Part shown: piece after piece, positions 1 to 8,481 of the stretch
How positions within the stretch are numbered: position 1 is the first letter of the stretch
Layout of the letters: every line of letters starts with the position of its first letter
Source: Flavobacterium daemonense
Lineage (GTDB): Bacteria > Bacteroidota > Bacteroidia > Flavobacteriales > Flavobacteriaceae
Assembly: GCF_007341385.1 (NCBI RefSeq)
Contig: NZ_VJYD01000009.1
Location: 62,001-126,000, forward strand
Direction of reading: 5' to 3'
Length of the DNA stretch: 64,000 nt
The notes under the pieces: generated by a model
The model's database searches: none
What the model was told of the DNA's origin: nothing
What the model saw: the letters and a program-made list of their open reading frames with translations, nothing else
Position numbers and translations under genes: made by a program

Positions 1-1010
1 TAATCGATATTCCAACATTTGCATTCAATTTACCGGCATTTGTAATTACATGGATCGTTACAGCAATCCTTATAAAAGGTATTAAAGAAGCTGCAAGTAC
101 AAACAATATTATTGTAATTGTTAAAATAGCTGTAGTTCTTTTTGTAATTATTTGTGGTGCGTTTTACATCAACGTAGAAAACTGGCATCCGTTTATTCCA
201 ACAGAGGTTCCTGCATTAGACTCTCTTGGAAATGCTACAGGAAAAATGAATTTTGGATTCGGAGGTGTTTTAACTGCTGCAACAATTGTATTTTTTGCTT
301 ACATCGGTTTTGATGCTGTTTCAACTCAAGCGGGTGAAGCAATCAATCCTAAAAAAGATGTACCTTTTGCAATTATTGCATCATTAGTAATCTGTACTAT
401 TCTTTACATTCTTGTATCATTAGTATTAACAGGGATGGTTCATTATGATCAATTAGACAAAGCAGCTCCAGTAGCATCTGCTTTTAGTGAAAATGGATTA
501 ACATGGGCCGTGTTTATTATCACAATTGCAGCAACAGCAGGTTTAACTTCTGTAATGCTAGTTATGATGTTAGGTCAGACTCGTATTTTCTTAGGAATGT
601 CTAGAGATGGTTTACTTCCTCCATTCTTCAGCAAATTACATACTAATTTCAAAACTCCATATAAAAGCACTTTCTTAGTGGGAACAATTATTTCAATTGT
701 TGCTGCACTTACTCCAATTGAAAAAGTAAGTGAAATGTGTAGTATGGGAACATTATTAGCGTTTGGAATGGTTTGCGTTGCGGTAATGATCTTGAGATAT
801 AAAAAACCAGAATTAGAAAGACACTACAAAACACCTGCTGTATACCTAGTTGGAACTTTAGGAGTATCTTTCAATTTATTTTTAATGACACAAGTAAGAC
901 ATGAAACTTGGATCGCATTTTTATGCTGGGGAACTTTAGGTCTTATCGTTTACTTTGCTTACAGCAAAAAAAGAGCTAAACTAAACAGTCCAGAAACGGA
1001 AAATGAATAA
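1..1010 (+). CDS. Amino-acid permease (APC family), 3' part
   Basis: This is the C-terminal part of a polytopic inner-membrane amino-acid transporter of the APC superfamily, cationic amino-acid transporter/YfnA-like. The reading frame is open from the first bases, so the gene starts outside the window; the ATG at 246 is internal. The stretch before it encodes transmembrane sequence and the conserved KGIKEAASTNN loop, followed by a motif reading NWHPFIP. Further hydrophobic segments follow, with a typical FFAYIGFDAVSTQAGE segment at about 262-340. Family members import amino acids by proton symport or exchange; the substrate cannot be told from sequence. A strong hairpin terminator follows at 1039. 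Family assignment is firm, specificity is not. Confidence 0.9.
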   Translation, partial: IDIPTFAFNLPAFVITWIVTAILIKGIKEAASTNNIIVIVKIAVVLFVIICGAFYINVENWHPFIPTEVPALDSLGNATGKMNFGFGGVLTAATIVFFAYIGFDAVSTQAGEAINPKKDVPFAIIASLVICTILYILVSLVLTGMVHYDQLDKAAPVASAFSENGLTWAVFIITIAATAGLTSVMLVMMLGQTRIFLGMSRDGLLPPFFSKLHTNFKTPYKSTFLVGTIISIVAALTPIEKVSEMCSMGTLLAFGMVCVAVMILRYKKPELERHYKTPAVYLVGTLGVSFNLFLMTQVRHETWIAFLCWGTLGLIVYFAYSKKRAKLNSPETENE

Positions 1011-1038
1011 TTGATTACTTAAATCAAAATAAAAAAAA

Positions 1039-1069
1039 CCTGTTCAAAATATTGAACAGGTTTTTTTTT
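1039..1069. terminator. Hairpin terminator, probably bidirectional
   Basis: CCTGTTCAA (1039-1047) pairs with TTGAACAGG (1052-1060) and is flanked by A-runs on the left and a T-run on the right. It lies between the permease gene and the convergent PspC gene and can stop transcription from both sides. Confidence 0.85.
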
Positions 1070-1094
1070 ATGCTTTTCTAAATCTTAGTTTAAA

Positions 1095-1322
1095 TTACAA
1101 ATCAAATACTGAAGTTCTTTTAGCTCTAATTAAATCCTTTAATCTTATCCAAAAGGCAAGTGTCAAATAAACTCCAAATCCTAAACCTGCGGTAACAAAG
1201 GATATATAAATAAAAAACAATCGCACACTTGTAACACGCATTCCTAATTTATCTGCAAGACGAGACGAAACATGAAATCCGTATTTTTCAAAGAAAAATT
1301 TAAGTTTTAAAATTGCCGACAT
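1095..1322 (-). CDS. PspC domain protein
   Basis: A 75-residue protein that is almost entirely a PspC domain (phage shock protein C family). The family signature is visible as a short helix with SSRLADKLGMRVTSVRL, followed by a hydrophobic segment of about 30 residues that probably crosses the inner membrane. Family members are small membrane proteins linked to envelope-stress sensing; in Bacteroidota they often occur without the rest of the psp operon, as here. The next gene upstream on the same strand is the DUF2851 gene, whose stop is 92 bases away, so co-transcription is possible. Confidence 0.85.
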   Translation of the reverse strand: MSAILKLKFFFEKYGFHVSSRLADKLGMRVTSVRLFFIYISFVTAGLGFGVYLTLAFWIRLKDLIRAKRTSVFDL

Positions 1323-1339
1323 TTTTACATTTTAGATTT

Positions 1340-1435
1340 AAGTGTTTAGATTTCTTGAGCTTCACTCAAGATGACAAAAGTACAAATTATCTTATTATTA
1401 CATTTTCTAACTATCTAATTATTTTTGAGCAGCTC
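1340..1435. repeat. 7/8-bp periodic tract
   Basis: The start of this gap reads as heptads (TTTAGAT TTAAGTG TTTAGAT). Its end reads as octads ending in TAA or similar (TTTTCTAA CTATCTAA). It belongs to the periodic tracts seen at many gene boundaries in this window and reaches the 3' end of the DUF2851 gene. Confidence 0.5.
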
Positions 1436-2686
1436 CATTCCAACTGCGCATTTCAAACAAGCTTTTCGATCGCAGTATTCATTTTTGAGTTCTAATAAGG
1501 TCTGGCTTTCAAATGCATTTTTTGATTTAATTCCGAAGGAAGCAAACTTATCAATAATAGAGTTTTTCTCTGAAGAAACATCAGTCATAAAATCAATTAA
1601 ATCTTCTGCAATGGCTTCACCGAATCTATTTGAATAAGCAAATTGAAGTGGAATTATAGTGTTTATGATCAGTAAATCTAAAAAAGAATTGGAAAGTCTT
1701 TTTACTTTTTTCGGGCTTTCTTTATCAAATTGATAATGATTCTGCCAATATAAACTGGTTGAAACGGAAAGTAAATCATAAACACTTTCCGCCGAGTTTA
1801 ATTCAATAATTTTCGAAAATAAATTTTGATATTTGTGATATAAACTTGCTAATTGAGAAAGCCGTATAGTGGGAAAATTATCCGGTCTATGCTTAAAAAA
1901 CTGAACCGGATCAACATATGTTTGTTCCAAATTATATTTATGAAGCAGAAAAAAATATCTAAACTTCAAATCTTTAAAGTAAACATCTTCCTTATCTCCA
2001 TTCAACAAACCGCATACTCCAAAAAATAAAGCTTCTAAATTTTCAACTTCAAAACTTTCTTTCCTAAAGACAGAAAAAGGCATTGACTTTGCCATTTGCA
2101 AAAACGAATTCCCATTAGTATTAAGTCCAAAATTTTTAGCTAGCAAGCAAAACAAAACAGCTTCCCAATCTTGATTAGTTTCTTCCAATAACTGAAAAAC
2201 AAACTGTGATTTGCGTTCTAACTTTTCAAAAAATAATCGTTCCTGCCAATTTTTAAAAACAAAACCATCAATTTCTTTAAGGTGCTTTTCGCAGGAAATC
2301 CAAGTCTTAACAGCAATAAGTGCGTTATAATTTTCTACAATTTCTTTTGAAACATAATCCTTTAAAACTAAAACAGGAATTTCAGAATTATTTTCTCTGA
2401 ATATTTCGGTATCATGTTCCCACACAACATGCAAAATTACATTTTCGTAGGAAGCATCTTTTTCATGGTTATGCAAATACCAATCAGATGATTTTAAATG
2501 GATTTCGACGTTTCCTGCCCATTTTTGTTCACCAATTTTAATTTGAGCGTTAAAAAAGTCAGGGCCTGCAAGCTCTAAATAGTCGCCCGTTTTATAGATG
2601 ATAATCTGTTCATTTTGAGCCGTTTTTAAATTCAAGGCATCAAATTTCTTAAATTTCCAGAGATGATGAAGAAAATCTTCTTTCAT
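1415..2686 (-). CDS. DUF2851 family protein
   Basis: A 423-residue soluble protein that matches the DUF2851 family of Bacteroidota. The N-terminal region has the family-typical WKFKKFD and GDYLELAGPDFFNAQI segments, then NVEIHLKSSDW and ILHVVWEHD. The C-terminus has a cysteine cluster (C405, C410, C413) that could bind a metal; this is inference. No signal peptide or membrane segment is visible. The biochemical function of the family is unknown to me. The ATG at 2686 directly precedes the conserved N-terminus and is a good start. Confidence 0.85.
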   Translation of the reverse strand: MKEDFLHHLWKFKKFDALNLKTAQNEQIIIYKTGDYLELAGPDFFNAQIKIGEQKWAGNVEIHLKSSDWYLHNHEKDASYENVILHVVWEHDTEIFRENNSEIPVLVLKDYVSKEIVENYNALIAVKTWISCEKHLKEIDGFVFKNWQERLFFEKLERKSQFVFQLLEETNQDWEAVLFCLLAKNFGLNTNGNSFLQMAKSMPFSVFRKESFEVENLEALFFGVCGLLNGDKEDVYFKDLKFRYFFLLHKYNLEQTYVDPVQFFKHRPDNFPTIRLSQLASLYHKYQNLFSKIIELNSAESVYDLLSVSTSLYWQNHYQFDKESPKKVKRLSNSFLDLLIINTIIPLQFAYSNRFGEAIAEDLIDFMTDVSSEKNSIIDKFASFGIKSKNAFESQTLLELKNEYCDRKACLKCAVGMELLKNN

Positions 2687-2760
2687 TTTTATGTTTTATA
2701 ACAAATTACAAAACCTAAAAATAGATAAAATTTTAAAACTATTCCTACAAATTTATAATT

Positions 2761-3243
2761 TTAACGCATCAAATACAATTTAGCACAAGCTCTAGCATCT
2801 GATAATGCTTCGTGGTGATTTAATTTTATGTTCATTTCACGACAGCAATCGCTTAATTTTGTAGGCTTTATACCTTTTGCTTTATAGATTTTCACTGTAC
2901 ATTCCCATTTTGAAGCAATATTCAAATCATCATAATTTAAGCCATTTGCCAGCATAGATTTGACTAAAACATTTCGGTCAAAACTTTCATTATGCGCTAC
3001 AACAACTCTATTTTTCAATCTTTTTTCGATTTCAGGATAAACTTGTGCAAACGATTTTGCATTGACTGTATCACGAGGATAAATACCGTGAACTTGAATT
3101 GTAAAAGGATTATAAATGTTGTTTGGGGGTTTGATCAAAGTAACAAACTCATCGACAATAATACCGTTCTGTACAGTAACAATCCCAACTGAACAAGGAT
3201 GAAATCCTGTTGCAGTTTCAAAATCTATTGCGGTAAAATTCAT
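2761..3243 (-). CDS. DEDDh 3'-5' exonuclease (DnaQ/RNase T-like)
   Basis: A 160-residue stand-alone exonuclease domain of the DnaQ superfamily. The four acidic metal ligands and the general base are visible: D7 and E9 in FTAIDFET (Exo I), D89 in AHNESFDRNVL (Exo II), and H144 and D149 in HHEALSDARA (Exo III, DEDDh type). Such proteins remove nucleotides from the 3' end of DNA or RNA. This one has no polymerase or helicase partner domain and is not next to dnaE. Whether it proofreads, repairs or processes RNA cannot be decided from sequence. Confidence 0.9.
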   Translation of the reverse strand: MNFTAIDFETATGFHPCSVGIVTVQNGIIVDEFVTLIKPPNNIYNPFTIQVHGIYPRDTVNAKSFAQVYPEIEKRLKNRVVVAHNESFDRNVLVKSMLANGLNYDDLNIASKWECTVKIYKAKGIKPTKLSDCCREMNIKLNHHEALSDARACAKLYLMR

Positions 3244-3329
3244 TTTTTATAAATTTTTGAAAAAGAAAATCCATAAAACTAGTTGCCCAATTACAATTAG
3301 CTTTATGGATAAATTTTATTTTAAGTGTC

Positions 3330-4691
3330 TTATTTTATTGAACCAATAATATCATACTTTGTGATAATATGATGAGCACCATTTCCTAATTCAACTAAAA
3401 CTGCGTCATTTTCTTTTGTAAAAAGTTTTGACACTTCTTCAATTGGAGTTCCCAATTTAACTATTGGAAATGGTTTGCCCATTACTTCCTTAATTGGCTT
3501 CTCTGCAACATTTTTGTCGGCAACATAACTCCTGAATAAGTCTGTTTCATCAACAGAGCCCACAAAACCATTTATGTCAACAACAGGAATTTGAGAAATC
3601 TTATATTTACGCATACGCTCAATTGCATGCGAAACCAGTTCTTCAGTACGAACAACAATCAATTCCTTATCGATATGATCTTTGATTACATCTTCTGCTT
3701 TTGTAACATTTTCTTCCAAAAATCCACGTTCACGCATCCAATCATCATTAAACATTTTTCCAACGTATCGGCTTCCAGAATCATGAAATAAAACCACTAC
3801 AACATCTTCTGGCTTAAAATGTTCTTTTAACTGCAATAAACCTTTTATACAAGCGCCAGCAGAATTCCCTACAAAGATTCCTTCTTCAAGTGCAATTTTT
3901 CTAGTGTAGACTGCGGCATCTTTATCAGTTACTTTTGTAAAGCCATCAATTAAAGAAAAATCAACATTTTTTGGCAAAATATCTTCTCCAATTCCTTCCG
4001 TGATATAAGAATAGATTTCGTTTTCGTCAAAAATTCCTGTTTCGTGGTATTTCTTGAAAACAGAACCATAAGTATCAATTCCCCAAATTTTAATATTTGG
4101 GTTTTTCTCTTTCAGATATTTTCCAACCCCAGAAATTGTTCCACCTGTTCCTACTCCAACAACAAAGTGTGTAATTTTACCATCTGTCTGTTTCCAGATT
4201 TCAGGTCCAGTTTGCTCATAATGCGCCAATGAATTTGACATGTTATCGTACTGATTTACATACCAAGAATTTGGAGTTTCTTCAGCCAAACGTTTTGAAA
4301 CCGAATAATATGAACGAGGATCTGTTGGCTCAACATCTGTAGGACAAACTACTACTTTTGCACCAACAGCGCGAAGTATATCCATTTTCTCCTTAGACTG
4401 CTTATCAGATATTACGCAAATCAATTTATAGCCTTTAACAATAGCTACAAGAGCTAATCCCATTCCGGTATTTCCTGAAGTTCCTTCAATAATAGTTCCA
4501 CCAGGTTTTAATCGCCCGTCAGCTTCTGCATCTTCAATCATTTTAACGGCCATTCTGTCTTTTACAGAATTTCCTGGATTAAAAGTTTCGACTTTTGCCA
4601 ACACTAACGCATCAATTTCAGCAACAATTTTGTTGAGTTTTACAAGCGGCGTATTGCCAATTGTTTCTAAAATATTATTTGAAAAGTCCAT
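3330..4691 (-). CDS. Cystathionine beta-synthase-like PLP enzyme with CBS domains
   Basis: A 453-residue fold-type II PLP enzyme. Residues 1-330 are the cysteine synthase/cystathionine beta-synthase core, with the PLP lysine K44 in NSVKDR, the substrate loop TSGNTG at 71-76 and the phosphate-binding GTGGT at 181-185. Residues from about 340 form a tandem CBS (Bateman) pair, which in related enzymes binds adenosyl ligands and regulates activity. The N-terminal haem domain of animal CBS is absent. The expected reaction is beta-replacement on serine or O-acetylserine with homocysteine or sulfide; the exact substrate is open. It stands alone between an exonuclease and a porin-like gene. Confidence 0.88.
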   Translation of the reverse strand: MDFSNNILETIGNTPLVKLNKIVAEIDALVLAKVETFNPGNSVKDRMAVKMIEDAEADGRLKPGGTIIEGTSGNTGMGLALVAIVKGYKLICVISDKQSKEKMDILRAVGAKVVVCPTDVEPTDPRSYYSVSKRLAEETPNSWYVNQYDNMSNSLAHYEQTGPEIWKQTDGKITHFVVGVGTGGTISGVGKYLKEKNPNIKIWGIDTYGSVFKKYHETGIFDENEIYSYITEGIGEDILPKNVDFSLIDGFTKVTDKDAAVYTRKIALEEGIFVGNSAGACIKGLLQLKEHFKPEDVVVVLFHDSGSRYVGKMFNDDWMRERGFLEENVTKAEDVIKDHIDKELIVVRTEELVSHAIERMRKYKISQIPVVDINGFVGSVDETDLFRSYVADKNVAEKPIKEVMGKPFPIVKLGTPIEEVSKLFTKENDAVLVELGNGAHHIITKYDIIGSIK

Positions 4692-4738
4692 TTTGTATTT
4701 ATTTAATATTTGGTTTTAAAATAAATCAAGACCTAATT

Positions 4739-6706
4739 TTATTGGAAGAAGTTCCAAACTAAACCAAATCGTATTAAGAAATCACGATATGGATTATTAG
4801 GTGCAGAGTAATAATCATTTTTAGAAAAAGAAGAATTAAAGTGCTCCAACTTTAAATAAAAACGAGTTTGACGAATTCTTGCATTAACAAAAAAATCGAA
4901 AGTAGCATAATTACCAATTTCCTTAGTATTTTGAACAAAAAACTCGCCAACAACTGGATTGTAATCATTTCCGTAATATTTCGTAAAATAATTAAATACA
5001 AGTCCGGTTTGCATAAACAAAGCTTTTTTGAAAAAATAACTAGAATAATACAATGTGTTTCTAGTCACAAAATCGGGCACATTTAAAATTAATTCAGATT
5101 GATCCACTTTTTGATATAAAAGCGTGTTGTCAAAACCAAATCTTCCAAATTTAAACTCTTTGTTCGCTTTTATAGAAAAATAGTTTATCGCATTCCCATA
5201 TTGCGCAGGGTTTATAATTTGAGTATGAACCTTTTTCTCTTCATCTGTTGAAACATCAGCAAAATATAAATGATCCTTTAAAACAGAATATTGAACTTCG
5301 GCATTCAACCAAGGCGTATAAACATTTGCTCCAAGCTGATTTATTTTTTCATTCTTAAAATCATTAGACCAATTATATTCAACATAACTGCTTTGGTACA
5401 AATTATAATTATTATTTGGGAGCTTATTTATGTTTCGGTATCTAAAATCAAACTGAATATCTTTATTTAAAGTGTATTTCAATTTAGCATCTAGATCTGA
5501 AAGCGACTGATTTGTGATCGATCTCGTATATAAGAAACGTCCATTCCATTTATTCTTCTGATATTCATACTGTCCTCCAAAATTATTAATCTGAACAAAC
5601 AAATTATCAGGAATAACATGGCCGTCCTGCTTAACTATAACCCTGTTGTACTCATAATTTGATCTGTAATCATCAATAAAAAAATAGAATTTTCCTAAAA
5701 GGGAATTTTCATAAGCAAGTCCAGCTTTGTTATATAATTTTTCAAAACGAGTGCGGTCATTAATATTGCTAGTCACATACGATTCTCCAAAACGTGCAAC
5801 CGGAGTTGTTTCTACATATGAAAGTACAGTTGGCTGTTTGTATTCATAAAATTTATACTCATAATTAAACTGATGTGTAACAAATAAATTATTATCACCT
5901 CCCTTTGGATTTATTCTAAATGCATGATCAAAAAAGAAACGATGCCCCTTCAACAAAGATTTAGCATCTGTTAAATATACCTGCAAACGCTGACGATTTT
6001 TAAAATCAGGGTCATTACTTTCAAAATCTTCAGGGCTGGTAATACCTCCATTTTCCTCATTTGTAATATCCTGATACGTAACATGCGCGTTCAGAATATA
6101 TCTTTTGTTAGTTGTGGCATAGCTAGTCGTAAATCTAAAGTTACCTGCACTAACTAATTGATTGATATAATTCCCTTCTGAACGAAGACCTCTATAAGCA
6201 AAAGAAAAATTTAAATTCTTAGACGTATTTAACGTAATAAATGAATCTACATTTTGACCTTTATTTATTGTTGTATTAAAAAACAATTCAGTAAACGGTG
6301 TTGCCGCCGAGTAATATTTAATATCCGAAGGCTGCATATAATCAAAATGTTTGCCTGAAAAACCAATTTCTGGATATGGAGAAAAACTCGTTAGACCGTA
6401 ATTTAAAGTATTGTAAGTTTGTCCAATATTGGAAAATTCTAAAAGTCCGAAATTATCTTTTCTAAGATAATTTTGTCTGTAAGCGCTTTTTAGCGTTAAC
6501 GACGTATCTGCATAAGTCGTATCATGTTCTAGAGTGATAATTTGATATTGTTCAATTTTAGCTACTAAAGATTTTTTCTTTTTTACGGTATCAGTAATGC
6601 TTGAATATTTGGTGTTCATATCCAAATTACTTTTAGAAGTGTTTTTTTCTTGAGAAAACAATAAGGCGGGCATTATCATTAGATATAGAAAAAAGAGTAT
6701 TCTCAT
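4739..6706 (-). CDS. Putative outer-membrane porin (Porin_10-like)
   Basis: A 655-residue secreted protein with a signal peptide (MRILFFLYLMIMPALLFSQ). It is rich in alternating aromatic and polar residues and ends in a strand finishing VWNFFQ, which together indicate an outer-membrane beta-barrel. It resembles the large putative-porin family common in Flavobacteriia. No plug domain or TonB box is visible, so it is not a TonB-dependent receptor. The transported substrate is unknown. It is transcribed on its own, with its promoter region in the gap before the SusCD terminator. Confidence 0.75.
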   Translation of the reverse strand: MRILFFLYLMIMPALLFSQEKNTSKSNLDMNTKYSSITDTVKKKKSLVAKIEQYQIITLEHDTTYADTSLTLKSAYRQNYLRKDNFGLLEFSNIGQTYNTLNYGLTSFSPYPEIGFSGKHFDYMQPSDIKYYSAATPFTELFFNTTINKGQNVDSFITLNTSKNLNFSFAYRGLRSEGNYINQLVSAGNFRFTTSYATTNKRYILNAHVTYQDITNEENGGITSPEDFESNDPDFKNRQRLQVYLTDAKSLLKGHRFFFDHAFRINPKGGDNNLFVTHQFNYEYKFYEYKQPTVLSYVETTPVARFGESYVTSNINDRTRFEKLYNKAGLAYENSLLGKFYFFIDDYRSNYEYNRVIVKQDGHVIPDNLFVQINNFGGQYEYQKNKWNGRFLYTRSITNQSLSDLDAKLKYTLNKDIQFDFRYRNINKLPNNNYNLYQSSYVEYNWSNDFKNEKINQLGANVYTPWLNAEVQYSVLKDHLYFADVSTDEEKKVHTQIINPAQYGNAINYFSIKANKEFKFGRFGFDNTLLYQKVDQSELILNVPDFVTRNTLYYSSYFFKKALFMQTGLVFNYFTKYYGNDYNPVVGEFFVQNTKEIGNYATFDFFVNARIRQTRFYLKLEHFNSSFSKNDYYSAPNNPYRDFLIRFGLVWNFFQ

Positions 6707-6736
6707 TTGATAGCTTTATATTGAAATTATATTCGA

Positions 6737-6758
6737 CAAAATTAGTCAAGCAAAGGTA
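6737..6758 (-). promoter_or_regulatory. Candidate promoter of the porin-like gene
   Basis: On the minus strand two matches to the Bacteroidota -7 element TAnnTTTG occur close together: TACCTTTG (6751-6758) and TAATTTTG (6737-6744). Both lie within 55 bases of the start codon at 6706. No clear TTG element at the right distance was found, so the choice is uncertain. Confidence 0.4.
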
Positions 6759-6830
6759 AAAGATAAAAACGTATAAAAAAACAAATCAGTATGATTGAGA
6801 AGTTTTTATCACAATTAAATCAAAATAGAA

Positions 6831-6862
6831 AAACCCCCAATCAAAAAATGATTGAGGGTTTT
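6831..6862 (-). terminator. Terminator of the susCD operon
   Basis: A hairpin whose arms read TGATTGAGGGTTTT and AAACCCCCAATCA (one mismatch) with a five-base loop. It is followed on the minus strand by T-rich sequence, 24 bases after the SusD stop. Confidence 0.8.
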
Positions 6863-6886
6863 AAAAAAATCAAAATATTTATTTTC

Positions 6887-8470
6887 TTACCATCCTGGGT
6901 TTTGTTGAATACCTAGGTTAGTATTCATTTCAATTTGTGGTATAGGCCATAAGTATTTGTAATCAGTATATGGAATAGCATCAACTGGAGTTGTTACCAC
7001 ATAATTACTTGTTAAATCAAATGCTGCTTTTGGCGGAGCAATACCACTAGCCACTTTAGCAGGAACTCCAGAAATTGGAGCTAAATCATCACCTTGCAAT
7101 CTATGGATATCAGACCATCTGCGTCCTTCTTGTAAGAACTCAATTCTTCTTTCTTTAAGAATTAATTTTACTAAATCTGCCTGAGAAGTATATGATGCAG
7201 AAGTATATGCCTGAGCTGCAGGATTAGCTAACGATCTATTTCTAACTTGGTTCAATAAAGTTAATGCTGCTGGTAAGTTTGTACCTAAACGTGCCTGAGC
7301 TTCAGCCATGTTTAAAACAACTTCAGCATATCTAATAACTGGAGCAGGATCAGTCAAGTTAGTAATATCAAAGTATTTGTTAGTATATTTAACTCCATTG
7401 GTTGGCGCTGTATAGATAAATTTACCATCTTCTCTACGTTTATCATCAGCTAACCATTGTGAATCTCTCCAAAGAATTGGACTAATACAAACTAAAGCTC
7501 TATTTCTTAAGATACTTGCTAAAGCAGCATTAGTATTAGGATTCAGTGTTGCAGTATGTACAATAGAGAAAATAGATTCACTATTAGCTATATTAAGTGC
7601 AAAAGGAGCATAAGGATCTGCAGTTAATGCATAACGCCCTGTTAATTTTGATCCTTCAGCAATTACGTTTGCCCAGTCTCTTTTTTGAAGGTAAACTCTA
7701 GTTTTGAAAGCGATTGCTGCAGCTTTTGAAGCTCTACCAATAACTAGTGTACCAGTAGCAGCACCAGTACCTGTACCTCTACCAACAGTAGCAATTAATT
7801 TTTCAGCATCATCTAAATCAGCTAAAACTTTAGCATAACATTCAGCAACAGTATTTCTTGGCTTATTATCTTCTGAAGTTAGTTCAGCTGCTGTATTAAT
7901 ACCAACTTCTCTGTAGATAACTCCAGGGTGAGTAGCTCCAGCAGTAAATTGATATGGTTTTGCAAAATAATTCAACAATTCAAAATGCGTAATTGCTCTT
8001 AAAAATTTAGACTGCCCAATATAATCATCGGCAACAGCTTGAGTAATAATACCTTTTGCTACAGCACCTTGAGCACCTTCAATCATAAGGTTACATCTGT
8101 TGATTAATTTATAACCATCAACCCAGTAAAAAACATTGTTTGGAGATGATGCATCATTAGTCGCTTTATAAGTCAACTCATAAAAAGTTTGCATATTAAC
8201 AACATCTTCTCCTCTTGCTTCTCCTTGTTCAACAAAAGCAGCACCCCAAACATAACCACGACCACCATTTGGAGTTGTTGAGTTATACATACCAATAGCA
8301 GCGTTATTGTAAACACCAACCATATATGACTGGATTAAAGTAGGTGTTGAAAATGCATCCTGATCAGAAATATTATTGATTGGATTCAAATCCAGTATTT
8401 TGTCTTCTGAACATGAACTCATCCCGAGTACCATTGCAGAAAGTAAAATTGTTTTAAATATATTTTTCAT
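6887..8470 (-). CDS. SusD/RagB family outer-membrane lipoprotein
   Basis: A 527-residue surface lipoprotein of the SusD/RagB family. It has a lipoprotein signal peptide ending LGMSSC (lipidated C20) and then the typical LDLNPINNISDQDAF region. The alpha-helical body ends with the family-typical ILKERRIEFLQEGRRWSDIHRL and a C-terminal LWPIPQIEMNTN segment. SusD proteins cap the partner SusC barrel and bind the nutrient, usually a glycan or peptide. The gene follows susC by 11 bases, so both are on one transcript. No hydrolase or regulator gene is next to the pair, so the ligand is unknown. Confidence 0.95.
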   Translation of the reverse strand: MKNIFKTILLSAMVLGMSSCSEDKILDLNPINNISDQDAFSTPTLIQSYMVGVYNNAAIGMYNSTTPNGGRGYVWGAAFVEQGEARGEDVVNMQTFYELTYKATNDASSPNNVFYWVDGYKLINRCNLMIEGAQGAVAKGIITQAVADDYIGQSKFLRAITHFELLNYFAKPYQFTAGATHPGVIYREVGINTAAELTSEDNKPRNTVAECYAKVLADLDDAEKLIATVGRGTGTGAATGTLVIGRASKAAAIAFKTRVYLQKRDWANVIAEGSKLTGRYALTADPYAPFALNIANSESIFSIVHTATLNPNTNAALASILRNRALVCISPILWRDSQWLADDKRREDGKFIYTAPTNGVKYTNKYFDITNLTDPAPVIRYAEVVLNMAEAQARLGTNLPAALTLLNQVRNRSLANPAAQAYTSASYTSQADLVKLILKERRIEFLQEGRRWSDIHRLQGDDLAPISGVPAKVASGIAPPKAAFDLTSNYVVTTPVDAIPYTDYKYLWPIPQIEMNTNLGIQQNPGW

Positions 8471-8481
8471 ATGTATTTTTA